A stretch of DNA of 64,000 nt from positions 6,871,501 through 6,935,500 of the forward strand of contig BSQZ01000006.1 of NCBI GenBank assembly GCA_033239005.1, given 5' to 3'. Below are positions 11,770-23,539 of this stretch, piece by piece. Position 1 is the stretch's first letter; each line of letters opens with the position of its first letter. The translations under genes and the position numbers were made by a program. Under the pieces are notes generated by a model. The model worked only from the letters and a program-made list of their open reading frames with translations. It was not told the origin of the DNA and made no database searches. This DNA comes from Lamellibrachia satsuma. Lineage: Eukaryota > Annelida > Polychaeta > Sabellida > Siboglinidae.

Positions 11770-13140
11770 ACATTACCCCCCCCAACCTAACTTCGATTCT
11801 ACGCATTTATGGAAATGGACAGACTAAGTCATTGTTATGCAACAAAATCAATGGAAGTGACAGTCAAGATATTCAATGAAGGGACTGGGTTGGTGTTATG
11901 AGCCTTTTATACATTCACATGGTCAAAAATGTACCAGAGTTGATATAGGTGAAACTTGTCACTGAACCTTGAAAAAAAATGGGGCGTACACTTATTAGGA
12001 CGAATACGGTATGTTTCTTTAGCCAGCTTAGCTTGCCATGTTGCAGGTAGTGGCTTCTTGTTCTCTTGTTGGGAGGTAAGTGAAGAATCTAATTGATATG
12101 TTGTTTTGTTAATGCTCAGTAGTGACTTCCTTGGTCAGCTGTAATATAAGGCAGTGATATGTTGACATTTGTACATGACTTGTTATGAATTATGTTATAA
12201 AAATGGACAAATTCCCCCAAAAAAATTTTAAGTGTACATGAGAGTGTTTTGCTTTTATTCATTTATTAACATGGGTACAGTGTAAAAGTGGTAACATATT
12301 TCTTTTTAAATTAAAACTAAATATTGTATTGTAGGATTTCAGTCCTTATAATGTAGCTGACCAAGGAAGCCACTACAACTGCCAACAAGACAACACGTCA
12401 ATTAAATTCATAAATTACCTCCCAGAAAGATACCCAGCTAGCAAAACCTCATTGGGCCAATGAAATTCAAATGTGCCTTGTTATGTCCGGATACCAGTGG
12501 GATATGTTATTTCCTCCTAAATGGTGACAACATAATGAAATAACCGACATCATAAATATCATTATTTTTCATTCCGGGATTCGATTCCACTAGTTTCTCC
12601 AGACTTTATTATTGCCCCTGGGAATCATGGTCCTCAATGAGTTTCATGGTTGCTGAATGCATAAAAGGATTCAGTGGTTATTTATTCACTGGTGGTCCCT
12701 TAAATTTATTAGGGTTCCAGACTTCCAGCAGTGAACCTGCACTAAGCTGACTGTCTGTAACATCTGTTTCAATAAATCAACCAGGGCAGCTCCATTCCCT
12801 GCCATGCTGGGTAATATTTTAACAAAATCTCCATCTTGCAGCTGTTGGCTCTAACAAATGAGCAAATAATTAATTAACTGTCCATCAAACAGCAGCAGAG
12901 CAGTATGGGATAATCAGACTTCCTTTTTCTATATTTTCATTCTAATAAATATATGAAAATTCTACAGCCTACTGGTATATTTGATTGTTTCCCTGACATG
13001 ACTGACCATTAATGGTAATGATAATAATGATAATGATGGCTTGTAATGATAATGAAAAATGATGTAGTCCCATGATGATAATGAAACAATTATTGTTGAT
13101 GTTTATGGTAATGATAGTGAACTCTCCATAATGAATCCTA
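11770..13140. other. Non-coding, intronic or intergenic
   Basis: No gene recognised. ATG/AAT-rich simple sequence (GATAATGATAATGAT type) lies at about 13010-13120, and a short C run at 11776-11784. Confidence 0.5.
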
Positions 13141-13144
13141 CCCT

Positions 13145-13203
13145 GGTACATTTTAAATGGAAAGAAGCAAATATAATACTATTATTTAAGAAGGGTTTGG
13201 GAA
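13145..13203 (+). mobile_element. Tiny CR1 reverse transcriptase scrap
   Basis: The frame reads FKWKEANIILLFKKG, matching FEWKEANIIPLFKKG in the ORF2 of the CR1 at 26655-30757. Both flanks lack CR1 similarity, and a 24-bp minisatellite starts immediately after. Confidence 0.75.
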
Positions 13204-13204
13204 A

Positions 13205-13390
13205 TTAGTCTTCCCCTTTGGCTGTAGAAAAGTCTTCCCCTTTGGCTATAGAACAGTTTTCCCTTTGGCTGTAGAACAGTGTTCCCATTTGGCTATAGAA
13301 CAATCTTCCCTTTTGGCTATAGAACAGTCTTCCCCTTTGGACATAGAACAGTCTTCCCCTTTAGCCATAGAACAGTCTTCCCCTTCCCAC
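13205..13390. repeat. 24-bp minisatellite, about 8 copies
   Basis: Units of TCTTCCCCTTTGGCTATAGA plus ACAG, moderately diverged. Confidence 0.93.
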
Positions 13391-13993
13391 AGATGTCCCA
13401 ATGCAATCTGGAACGTGACGGCTTTCTCATCAATCAGCATGCCGTCTTGATGACCTTCTGTAGTTGTTGGTCAGTTGCACAGAGAAGTTGTTCAGAATCC
13501 GAGTCTGTTTCAGCTTCGTCCAGCAGATGGACATTCTTGTATTCTTACAGGGTGCATGTTTTTTCCCATGTAGGACAGTTCCTTTTTAAAAGGATGAGTT
13601 TTCCTGCAGAAATTTGCATTTGGGCTTCTGCTTTCCTCCAGGTGAGTGACTGGTAACAGTATGCGCAGAGGCTTCTTCATATCCAATAGAACATAGTTGA
13701 GATGATGTGGCTTCAGCACATCGACAGAGGTCAATGCACGCAGTAAGAGTCAGAGCCAACTCTTGAAGCAGATGTTTCCTTGTGGCATTGTCAGTAATGC
13801 CAAGCACGATGCGGTCTCTCAGTAAAGTTGATAGGATGCGTAGTGCAACAACATAATCTTCTACAGATTCGGTAGCACCTTGGTTGCGGTTGTTGAATAC
13901 GCAGCACTCGTATATCTCATTAGTCATTCCCACAAAATGAGCATTGAAGCCAGCAATGACGTACTTCAGTGTATGCGGATCAGGAAAGCGCAT
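13390..13993 (-). pseudogene. Ty3/gypsy-type gag remnant
   Basis: A 135-codon frame ends at 13586 and shifts into a second frame below about 13640. It has the gag capsid pattern YECCVFNNRNQGATESVEDY, then LRDRIVLGITDNATRKHLL, and a basic C-terminal part NFCRKTHPFKKEL resembling the start of a CCHC knuckle. The full knuckle is not intact. No protease or RT follows on this strand, so it is a fragment. Confidence 0.75.
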
Positions 13994-13999
13994 GCCATT

Positions 14000-15700
14000 A
14001 TACAGTGTCAGTACTCATCAATTTGAGTGTTTAACTTTGCAACAATAGTGTAATTCTGACACCGTGGTGGTGGAGGATTAATCCTGCCAGATAAAGCAGG
14101 ATTTTGAACATTTTGGCATATTATACTTGTTTTGGCAGTGTCAGTACATTGCGTGTTCATAGACTTGAGCCAAACTACAGTTCACAGCAGTACAATATCA
14201 TAGGAGAACACAGGACTAACAATACACTGCATGAAGTCAGCAGTAGAGATAGTCAAAGCAGTGTATCATTCCACTTTCAGTCACACGTCCAAACACAGAC
14301 ACTCGCCGTTAAACTTGCTCACTCTCAGAGCCAATGGCACTGCACATGGTCGCTAGATCTAGCAGTAGCACTATCAGTTTGATGTCAAATTCGACAATTG
14401 TCAGTGCAGAGAGTACTCACGGCCTCTCGAGACATATGGATAAAAAGACAGTGTTCTAGCAGAATGCCTTAGATTAACTTTCACTGCTGCCAGCTTATTC
14501 AAGTTCTCAATAATAAGTAGATGGAGGTAACATCAGTCTAACCTATACTCTGCATTGGAGGTCACAACACTCAATCTACAAACGGAAGTATGTCATATGC
14601 TCTAGTTCTGACTATGGTGAGCTGAACATATCATAACAATTACGTGACCACATATATACACCATTCTATGATTAGCCAAACAGCAACTATTTGACATTTG
14701 AATGCTTCCAACAAATTCCAAAAGAGTTCTTCACACCAATCACAAATGATGACCTGCAGCTGACTGGATGACTTCCGACGATCATATTGGATATGGAACA
14801 GATTGATGACAACATTACAGCATCACAGGAAAGGGATATTATCTACTACTAATACAGCCTTCCCATTACCACCACACTATCTGGTGGAGTATAATGGAAT
14901 GTAAAGATTCGGAGAACTCTGACATCTCAGAGTTTGTGCTTGTTCTATGACCTATTTGTAGGCATATTTGTCATGTTCAGTGACTGTGTCGTAGAGGTAA
15001 TCTCTATTAATGTGACAATGGGGGGTACCAATTAAGAATATGCTAACAACCAAATTGAGTTTACTACAATGACAATATTTTATTTACGGTACAGTACTAA
15101 TAAAATATTCCAAACATTAAACCAACTGAAAATGAAACACTGAACAGACAGAGTCCCTGGCACACCCCAAACTTTAAACAGCTAACAATAAAACTCAACT
15201 ACCATAACACTATCTGACAGACTCCCTGGCCAGTTAGGACACTGCCTGATCCCACACCAACTACTCCTAGGCAATGGCTCCTGCCTCCCAACAACTCCCG
15301 GAGTCTCCTCTCTACCTATAATCTTTTTGACAAACCTCAGGAGAGAAGAATGAACCAATGGGTATCACCCATAATTCCCGCCAACCTCTTTATCATCCCT
15401 CTCTGGGTTTCCCTCAAGACAAGGTGTCAAGTTGTGATGTCTTGTTTATGAAATGTGTGACTCCAAAGGATCAGTGGTCATTAAGATAAATGACCACAAG
15501 GCTTATCTACCACATACCACTGATAAAGGGTCAGCGATCACCCTGTCACAGTCAGATGAAGTGATGTTAGCCATCTGCATGTCACATCACCAACCTACCC
15601 TTCTATGTAATTTCTATCATTCCTATGTATATATATATATATATTTAAATAACCCTACCACATCATCTCTTCAGTCACAACAAGTTTGTCCTCGAACTGG
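14000..15700. other. Non-coding, no recognisable gene
   Basis: This may include the upstream region or LTR of the gag remnant on the minus strand, but I see no convincing LTR pair or primer-binding site. A TATATA run lies at 15627-15645. Confidence 0.4.
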
Positions 15701-15724
15701 ACTGGAATAGCTATCTATATATAT

Positions 15725-15890
15725 ATATACATACATACATACATACATACATACATACATACATACATACATACATACATACATACATACATACATACAT
15801 ACATACATACATACATACATACATACATACATACATACATACATACATACATACATACATACATACATACATACATTACATACATACATA
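15725..15890. repeat. (CATA)n microsatellite, about 160 bp
   Basis: Long, nearly perfect ACAT tetranucleotide array preceded by a TATA run. One interruption (CATTACAT) lies near its right end. Confidence 0.98.
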
Positions 15891-15899
15891 CTTAACAAG

Positions 15900-16620
15900 A
15901 AATAGTCAAATGTAGAACAACACTGAAAAGTTTCATATAAATGTTCAGATGTGTAACTGGTACATCCCACAGCTTTAGTGGAATTCTGGACATTTCTGAA
16001 AAAGTCAGAATAATTTGTAAATAAATGTTGCTCATGCTCAATACAACATCATTCATTTGGTTATAAAATGGGCACATTATGCTGTTGTCTGGTACATTCA
16101 ACATCATCTCCAGTGTCATTGACAGAAGTACAGCACTGTTTCCATTCTGGTCTTGAACAGTTTCTTCCTGTGGTTGTGATACAGTTCATATAGTTTACTA
16201 CAGTTCATTATATATACAGGTGGTGCAGTATACAGGATTGTCCATGTGTGGGCCATATTACAGTTCTGCTATAAGTCAGTGTCATGATAACCATAGTAAC
16301 TAATAATACATATAATCTACTCGAACTTCGCTAATAATTTTCCTCGCCAGTTGATACAGACACAGTACGACTGCCTGTATGTGTTATTGCCTTGTTAATT
16401 TACCCTGTTATGTGCATTGAAGCACTATTGAAATTTGATGACTATACCTAGAAGTTTTGGTCGATTATAAAAAGGTTAACACATGGGAATCTAGTAGATT
16501 CACCACACAGAGCCACAGACTTGCTCAGGGCAGGCCTGGTAGTTATCATTAAATATTGGTCCAGTAACTGAAGATATCCTTTTAATAATCTACAGTAGAC
16601 ACCATTGGATATGTTACAGT
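15900..16620. other. Non-coding
   Basis: No coding signal or repeat recognised. Confidence 0.45.
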
Positions 16621-16625
16621 TAGTC

Positions 16626-16770
16626 TGCGTAATCAGTCATTTCGCGTAATGACTGACATGTTTAGGCATTACGCAAAATGACTGTTTCACTCAGGTATTT
16701 CGCAAAATTTCAGTAATTACGTGAAATGACTGGAAAAGAGCTGCAGTCATTTCGTGTAATGACTGAAACA
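16626..16770. repeat. Cluster of CGTAAT/CAGTCATT motifs, some palindromic
   Basis: GCGTAATCAGTCAT starts at 16627. CAGTCATTTCGCGTAATGAC (16634-16653) is a near-perfect palindrome. Related words on one strand or the other are at about 16669-16685, 16700-16732 and 16744-16765. The bipartite form CGTAAY plus RTCAY matches motif clusters around the transposase-like genes at 22-36, 38-40 and 40-43 kb. No gene is visible beside this cluster. Confidence 0.75.
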
Positions 16771-16779
16771 GTGTTTCCC

Positions 16780-17370
16780 CTGGTTAATGACAAGTGATGT
16801 GGGCACACTTGCTGTTTTTTCATCAACCTATCGAGATATTTTAAGAAATTGCCACGTAGCAGATATCTATTTCTCACACTCAAAAATATTTTTTATATTG
16901 TGATGAAATTATGATTTAAAATTATTGTTCGGGTTCACTTTGGATCGTGTAGAACACCAGGAATTGAAGTTACTCCACATGGTCGAAACCACTTATCAAA
17001 TTAATGTTTTTATTACGAGGTGCAATGCCCCAGTCCCCCTAGGTGCGCTTTGTGCAACTATACCCAGAGCAAACACTGTGAAGTATTAATTACAATTTGT
17101 CTTCTATTGTGTATCTTAAATCAAACTGTTGGAAATATTACATACATACTTAAGACACAACACTGTCTTATTGAACAACATATAACTTTATTATGATTCT
17201 ACAACTTGCAATAGTCTACTGTATCATTGGAAATTATATCAGTATGCTACATTTCCACAATATATGTCAAACAAATTATACAATATGCCATATTTTCATA
17301 ATTATATCTATGAATGTGGCTGAGAGCATATACCCTGGGGTAGTTGTTTTTAAGCCAAGAATATTTGAAT
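16780..17370. other. Non-coding
   Basis: AT-rich. No gene or repeat recognised. Confidence 0.4.
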
Positions 17371-17372
17371 GA

Positions 17373-17925
17373 TGCATTAATTGTTATTTGTAACTTGTAA
17401 TGTTAAAGGCTGCGGTGCTGTATGAATCTGGACCGGTAGCATTAATTGTTATGTGTAACTTGTAATGTTAAAGGCTGCGTCACTGTATGAATCTGGACCA
17501 GTAGCATTAATTGTTATGTGTAACTTGTAATGTTAAAGGCTGCAACACTGTATGAATCTGGACCAGTAGCATTAATTGTTATTTGTAACTTGTAATGTTA
17601 AAGGCTGCAACACTGTATGAATCTGGACCAGTAGCATTAATTGTTATTTGTAACTTGTAATGTTAAAGGCTGCATCACTGCATGAATCTGGACCAGTAGC
17701 ATTAATTGTTATGTGTAACTTGTAATGTTAAAGGCTGCATCACTGTATGAATCTGGACCAGTAGCATTAATTGTGATGTGTAACTTGTAATGTTAAAGGC
17801 TGCATCACTGTATGAATCTGGACCAGTATCATTAATTGTTATGTGTAACTTGTAATGTTAAAGGCTGCATCACTGCATGAATCTGAACCAGTAGCATTAA
17901 TTGTGATGTGTAACTTGTTAAAGAG
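17373..17925. repeat. 65-bp tandem repeat, about 8.5 copies
   Basis: Each unit starts GCATTAATTGTTATGTGTAA and ends near GAATCTGGACCAGTA. Copies are about 95% alike, and the last one is truncated. Confidence 0.96.
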
Positions 17926-18039
17926 GTGCTTGTTGACACTTCCTCCTCAATTGATTTAGCCCATTGTGAATCAGATTCATTGAGGTTCAAATATGTAATG
18001 TGTGACTTCGATCGTATATAGTGCTGGACTACTTTTGCT

Positions 18040-18225
18040 TTTTTGGCAAAACTTTTTCTGGTCCTGATAAAAAATATTTAATAGCTTGTCCAGTGATTTC
18101 ACTGAAACTAAACAACTAATTGTACAATCCATGTTGTATTCGATACTAGGTAGGTTAGATTTTTTATGAAATGAGTCTGAAATTAAAAGAGCAAAAATTT
18201 AATTGATGAGGGACCTTTAACGTGA
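18040..18225. repeat. Diverged dispersed repeat, partner at 22110-22290
   Basis: Both copies share, in order, TTTAATAG or TTAATAG, GATTTCAC, CACTAGG or ATACTAGG, AAATGA and GAGGGACCTTTAA. They are too diverged to type. The second copy ends 10-15 bp before a CGTAAC motif of the 22-36 kb cluster. Confidence 0.6.
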
Positions 18226-18955
18226 TAGTCTAATATGTTCACATCATTAATTGACAAAACTTGTTTTAAATCTCGACTTACTAGCAAACTTTGAAATGTT
18301 GGAGAAATATTGTAGCAGTACATCATGTTATCACTAAATGTATACTCGGTATCAGAATTGATCAAAAGTTACATTTAAAAATTTGCGTCACAGGCTCTTG
18401 AAGTTAGGATATTGCTGATTGGCAGAAAATTATATTATTGCGTACTTCTTTGTTAAATTAATACCGGTCTTTCTGACGGGTGTGTTTTTAACGCAATCAG
18501 AAGGTTCCTTCCATCTGCATTTTAACAAAATTATTAATATTTCATTGCCAAAGAGAATTTTGAATTTCTTTTAATTTGGCAGCGTTTCAAATGATTATTG
18601 TCTTATTATTTGAAGATGATTTTTTTTAGCTGGCTTGCCCGAGGATGCGCCAGCATTCATTGAAGAGTTTAAAAGATGATTATGTCAGTAATACAATTAT
18701 CTGATTATGCCAATCATCCTCTAGGAAAAATGCAATTGTGACGCACATATCTTAAGACTCACTATTTTAAGTTTGCATTTAATGTCTAGTTTTATATCTT
18801 ACACATCCATTTTACTGTTATCATAATATTTATTATTTTAATTGCTTAGTAATTGAATATTGTTCTAGTTATTTATTCATTCATTAATAGTGTACTTATT
18901 TATCAAAATGTTTTTTATTGTATTTGTTATTTGAATTTAATTATTGAAAAATGTT
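18226..18955. other. Non-coding, AT-rich
   Basis: No coding sequence recognised. Confidence 0.4.
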
Positions 18956-18957
18956 TA

Positions 18958-19188
18958 TATATTGTTATATACGAGTTTACTTAATGTTTCATGGTACTGA
19001 TTAACAAGCTCGCGTAATGTAGATTTAGGTTGGATAAAAAAATCAGAATTGGCAAGATCATCATTAAGGGTGTTTCGGTTAATTTTATTTATCGGCCAAA
19101 ATGTTATAATTGTTTTTCCAGGTTTTGACCCTACTTGTAGCCACAAATCAATAATGACACTATGATGATTTGATAAACCATCGATCAA
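18958..19188 (-). mobile_element. LINE fragment between endonuclease and RT
   Basis: A 77-codon frame reads LSNHHSVIIDLWLQV, then a lysine/arginine-rich stretch and LRELVNQYHETLSKLV. This resembles the SDH motif that ends the LINE endonuclease and the linker after it. Neither a full endonuclease nor an RT is attached. Confidence 0.65.
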
Positions 19189-19559
19189 TAGGAAATAATT
19201 AATGGTGCATATGAGACCGATAAATCCAAATATGTCAAATGCGACATTTGGTTGATTCTGACAGCAAATACTTAAATCACAATATAATCTTGCTCTTCAC
19301 TCATTTATGGCATACCATTGTAAATCTCCATTGTTTGCTGGAATTATGCACTCGTTATTAATGGACAATATTATGTTCAACATAAACATTATCATAACCG
19401 CTGTATGAAACAACCCAATATGTACCAATTAATTTAATCAATAATATACCAGTTATTTTAATAAATGGTCTTCAAAGTACCTGGGTGCCCATCTAATATC
19501 TAATTCCCATGGACCAAGAATAGGAGACATAGTGTATGGTCCAGGGGAAGGTGGAATGC

Positions 19560-20560
19560 TGCTTGCACTAGCCTCAGTATATTATTCCTCAGCCGTTCAG
19601 CAGACTGTGCAGTGCCGTGCATCAGTCTAGCTTCCAACTCTCACAAAATGTATGCACTGTAGCTCCTCTGTCGGACACACTTTTCACACACTGTTGCTTG
19701 GAACCACGTGTTGTCTACTTGACTCCGTACACATGCCTTCTGGTGGACGGCCATTACCTCTCGTCTTGTCATGGTGTCGTCATCTCCTCTTGTGGTTCTT
19801 CCAGTCATTCTAACAACAGTCCTGGGTCGCCGGGTGTAGTTCTCAGGCTAAGTAGTGTGAGATAGACATCGTTTCCACTTTGCAAGGCTTTTTTCACAAT
19901 CGCTTTTATGTGTGTGTCTTATGTGTCTTTCGATAAATATGTTGTTTTGCACAACGTGAGACAAACTCATAATGGGCTGTATTCCCCAAGAGTCAATAAA
20001 CTTCTTGGGCAGTTGTCCAGTGGGCCATTGTCCATCATAATCTCGATCGGACGACCAAATAATTTGCAGTATGTCTTTATACGATTTGCGACAGCTTGGC
20101 TGAGGAGTGCAGATTTCTTCAACCATTGGATAAATGCAGTATCTGTCTGTGATCAACAGATACTGGCGGCTGTCGATCTCAAACAGATCTGATGCTATAA
20201 ATTGCCACGTTCACAAGTGTAGTTCATGCAGCATCAGTGGCCCATGTCTGTCTGCATTCTGGTGTTCCTGGCAAGTCTTACATGATTTGCAGATCTGTGT
20301 GTTTGACATCTTTGTTGACGTTCCGCCAGTACACACAATTTCCGGCAAGATGTCGCGTTTTCTCCATGTCTTGATGTCCGTCATGCTAATGTGAAGTTGA
20401 TGAGCTCAATTAGAACATGGCTTGTGCCTTCTGCTTTGAGTTCCAAACCATGAACTTATCCAGTTCAATGTCTTCATTGTTTTCTGGATTTGGTAGTCTG
20501 CTTAGAATGTCAGCAATGGTCATTTGCTCATCTGGTCAGTATACAATGTCAAAGTTGTAC
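19560..20560 (-). pseudogene. Ty3/gypsy integrase remnant
   Basis: Minus-strand frames give, in order, MADILSRLPNPENNEDIELD (end of RNase H), a zinc-domain-like KTRHLAGNCVYWRNVNKDV, a decayed catalytic core, and a C-terminal NTWFQATVCEKCVRQRSY. Frames change repeatedly and stops are frequent. The gag remnant at 13.4-14.0 kb lies on the wrong side to belong to this copy, so it is a separate insertion. Confidence 0.75.
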
Positions 20561-20574
20561 CCTTGGATCAGGGT

Positions 20575-22100
20575 TGTAAAAAAATCATGATTTAAAAAAA
20601 ATCTTATTTTTTAATTTAAATTGGATTTTTTTCAAATGTATATCTGAGTCTTAATAGAGGGCAAATGATTTTAGACAGGTAGAACATTATATATACCAGT
20701 AATATAATTATATTATACGTTGACTTAAACCAGCAACATAAATGTCACTTAAAAATATTGTGTCAGAACTCTCAGCAGTCTATTACCAGTGCTAACATTT
20801 ACATGCTGAAAAATACGATGGTTTTGCACAAATCTACTGCGAGAACAATGACAGTCGCAATGTCAACACCCTCATTTCGGGTTTCTAACCCCTTCGCTGC
20901 ACACACTAGTGCTGATCACACTCAAGAGCACCCTCTACATTCTACACATGTGTCTCATCGTCTCCCCCTTTCCTTGGCCTCTACCATGACAAAACCCCAG
21001 ATCCATCATCACATGATACCTTAGCAGTCCTACAATCAGTCCATAGACCATCTCAAGTGGACAAAGCATCCATTCCATATGCTTCCCTTGTCACATTTAG
21101 CATCCTTCCCATATGCTGACTGAAGGTTTACTCCACAAACCCACTATCTCTGTCTAATTAAACGCCTACAAGTATAAAACAAAGTTACGCCAACAACAGG
21201 ATAATATGTCATATACCTGCTACATAACCCTTACTATGACCATGGTAAATTCCAGATATTAGCATTAGTTGACCACACACCACAAATAACAACATCACTA
21301 CATGTACAGAACCACAAGAAGTTAACCTGGCCTTAGGGATCACCTATAACAGTTCTACCTATGCCCTGTTGCACAAGTCATCATCACATATATTTAATTT
21401 CTCAACCTCAAAATCATGAGTGTCACCCTTGTGCAACACCATTAGCACTGCTGCTGTGGACCTCTGTACACCCATTAGTTATCTGCTGTAGGACCATTCT
21501 CCAAAAGTTGTTTGACTAAAAAAATTAATGCTGGAATTAAATTGTAATACTTTTGTTCAATATTCATGTTCCTCATTATGTTATACCACAAAAAAGTGTG
21601 CGAAAAATCTATAAAATGAGACCCTTTTCTGGGAATGTGATTTTAAAAAGCTATTACATATCAAGACTTGTAGCTGGATCATAAAAATTAAAAAAAATCC
21701 TTTACCATAGAACATTTCTGAAGTATGATTTATATACATCATATATTCCAGAGATAATGATTTTAACACATTGATTTTAGCTATGCAACAATAAAACTCC
21801 ATCCTCAACTGAATTAGCCTGTCATAAATCTGGTTTGTTGATGTCCAAATAAGTAGTGTGTGAATAATTTATGTAACATCCCCAGGCGACTTAATGAAAA
21901 AATTTAGATTTTTTTTTAAATCATTGAAAAATTTACTTGAGGCATTAAATCTGGTAACGTTCAAAATAGTGAATATCCAAAACTAAGCACTATGCTAGTC
22001 AGTGTCGATCATGGGCATGACTTCCATTCTCTTGCTGATCACATGACAAAGTTAAAAATTTCACCAAGGATGAAATTTGTGAATTTTCAGTGTTTCCATT
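20575..22100. other. Non-coding, AT-rich
   Basis: Contains oligo-A/T runs at 20575-20640. No gene recognised. Confidence 0.4.
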
Positions 22101-22109
22101 TTCACTTTA

Positions 22110-22290
22110 CTTAATGTTTGACCAAACATTAAGTAATTTAATAGTTTGTCTGATGATTTCACACTAAAAAACTACATACAAAAGTGATCTAGCATGTTGC
22201 AGTGGACACTAGGTACGTTTGTTTTTTCGCAAAATGAATTTGAAATGAGACTAGCGAAAAAATCGAATTGAGGAGGGACCTTTAAAGCTT
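22110..22290. repeat. Diverged dispersed repeat, partner at 18040-18225
   Basis: Shares an ordered set of short blocks with 18040-18225, ending GAGGGACCTTTAA. It directly abuts the CGTAAC motif at 22300. Confidence 0.6.
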
Positions 22291-22344
22291 GGTATCGGGC
22301 GTAACAATGATCATCTACAGGTAGTTAGTTTCTTTGCACCCACA

Positions 22345-22410
22345 CCCTTGACCACAAATGTGTGCGTGCATGCGTGCATGCGTGCATGCGTGCGTGCATG
22401 CGTGCATACT
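22345..22410. repeat. (TGCG/TGCA)n microsatellite
   Basis: Alternating TGCGTGCATGCG words. Confidence 0.95.
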
Positions 22411-22521
22411 TGGGGGGTTATGGTTTCCAACACGTGTGACATTTGGTTGTTGTCTTCAACCATGCATCACAATTTCCTAGAAACGTATTGTTTTCCCTTA
22501 GCAAAAAAAATCTATAGCATC

Positions 22522-22580
22522 CTATATAGTATAGTATAGTATAGTATATTATAGTATAGTATAGTATAGTATAGTATAGT
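22522..22580. repeat. (ATAGT)n microsatellite
   Basis: Pentanucleotide array. The duplicate copy carries a shorter one at 33745-33773. Confidence 0.95.
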
Positions 22581-22977
22581 AAAACTGTGTATAGGAAACT
22601 ATGGAATACTACATAATCTATATAATTAGTTTACGTCTACTTCAATTTTCTATAATTTTTTTTAGAATTCTACAGAGCATAGTAGAATACTGTATACAAA
22701 ACTTTAGAATGCTACAAATTCTATAGAATTGTCTCTGCAAAAATCCTGTAGAATATTCTTCTAAAATTCTTTAGATTTTTCCCTAAGGGTTGGCATTATG
22801 GCAACAGCTCTTATAACAAGAACTATCCCTTGCCTAGGGGAAGGATGCCTTCACCTGGTGTTTTGTACGCAGTGCTATTGCAACCCATTCATTTGGCTCT
22901 TTGCAATAAGAACGTCATTCCAAGATACCAATACATAGTTACATTATTTTCATCCTGAGCATTCTTCTTCTAGTGCA

Positions 22978-23292
22978 CAACAAGTGGAAGTTTTTTGACA
23001 TAGGCAGACTGGATTTCTTTGACCTTACTAGACACAATGTTTTCTGCAAAACTAATTTGTATGGTACATATGTCCTCAATAAGGTTGCCCTTGACCTCTT
23101 GAACCACTGATTCTTGATGAGTTCTTTCTTTCTGACAAATACGGTGTATTCCTTGGAAAACATTTCCTTCAGTTCCTCTGTGTGTACTTCCTGTGTCTCT
23201 AATGTGATTTTCTTGTAGCCATTATCCAACTCAAGTCGCTTCCACCCTGACATCTTTACTGGATCTTGTATTTTCTGCAGTAGCTCTTGAAC
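22978..23292 (-). pseudogene. Transposase-like remnant C-left (N-terminal part and first acidic block)
   Basis: One frame reads MSGWKRLELDNGYKKITLET, then EELKEMFSKEYTVFVRKKEL. After a frame slip it reads ICTIQISFAEN (FAEN codons 23039-23050) and EIQSAY (EIQSA codons 23003-23017). The intact relative at 38600 has the same order: a Trp-rich segment, PKFLVHCYVKRQQ, QVDYSENY, then IQSARW in the shifted frame. Here the first acidic residue appears as Ser (QIS rather than QVD). Blocks two and three are missing. It duplicates the sequence at 34318-34640. Confidence 0.65.
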
Positions 23293-23539
23293 ATCCTTCT
23301 TCTGAGGCTTCTACACAAAGTGGTCAGAATTTAGCTGTGCTACATTAAAACTTGGTGGTAACAGGCGTAACAATAATCACCGTATTGAGCGTAACAACCA
23401 TCTCATAATATTTAAAAGACTTTTATGTTTTCTATTGATTGGTTGATTGATTACTGTTCCTGTGACAGACTAATTTGGGAATTTCTTAATGTCAAAATCA
23501 TAGTCCACGTCAATCCCCCATAGTCTGTTCCATCTATTC

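Noticed and set aside
15671..15970. Cys/Tyr/Val and Thr/Tyr/Ile repeats
   Set aside because: CATA microsatellite translated in different frames.
16626..16770. CRISPR-like array
   Set aside because: Units occur in both orientations with variable short spacing, and the genomic context is animal; no cas genes or uniform spacers.
13390..20560. One gypsy element with gag at 13.4-14.0 kb and integrase at 19.6-20.5 kb
   Set aside because: Both are on the minus strand, but gag lies downstream of integrase, the wrong order. They are treated as separate fragments.
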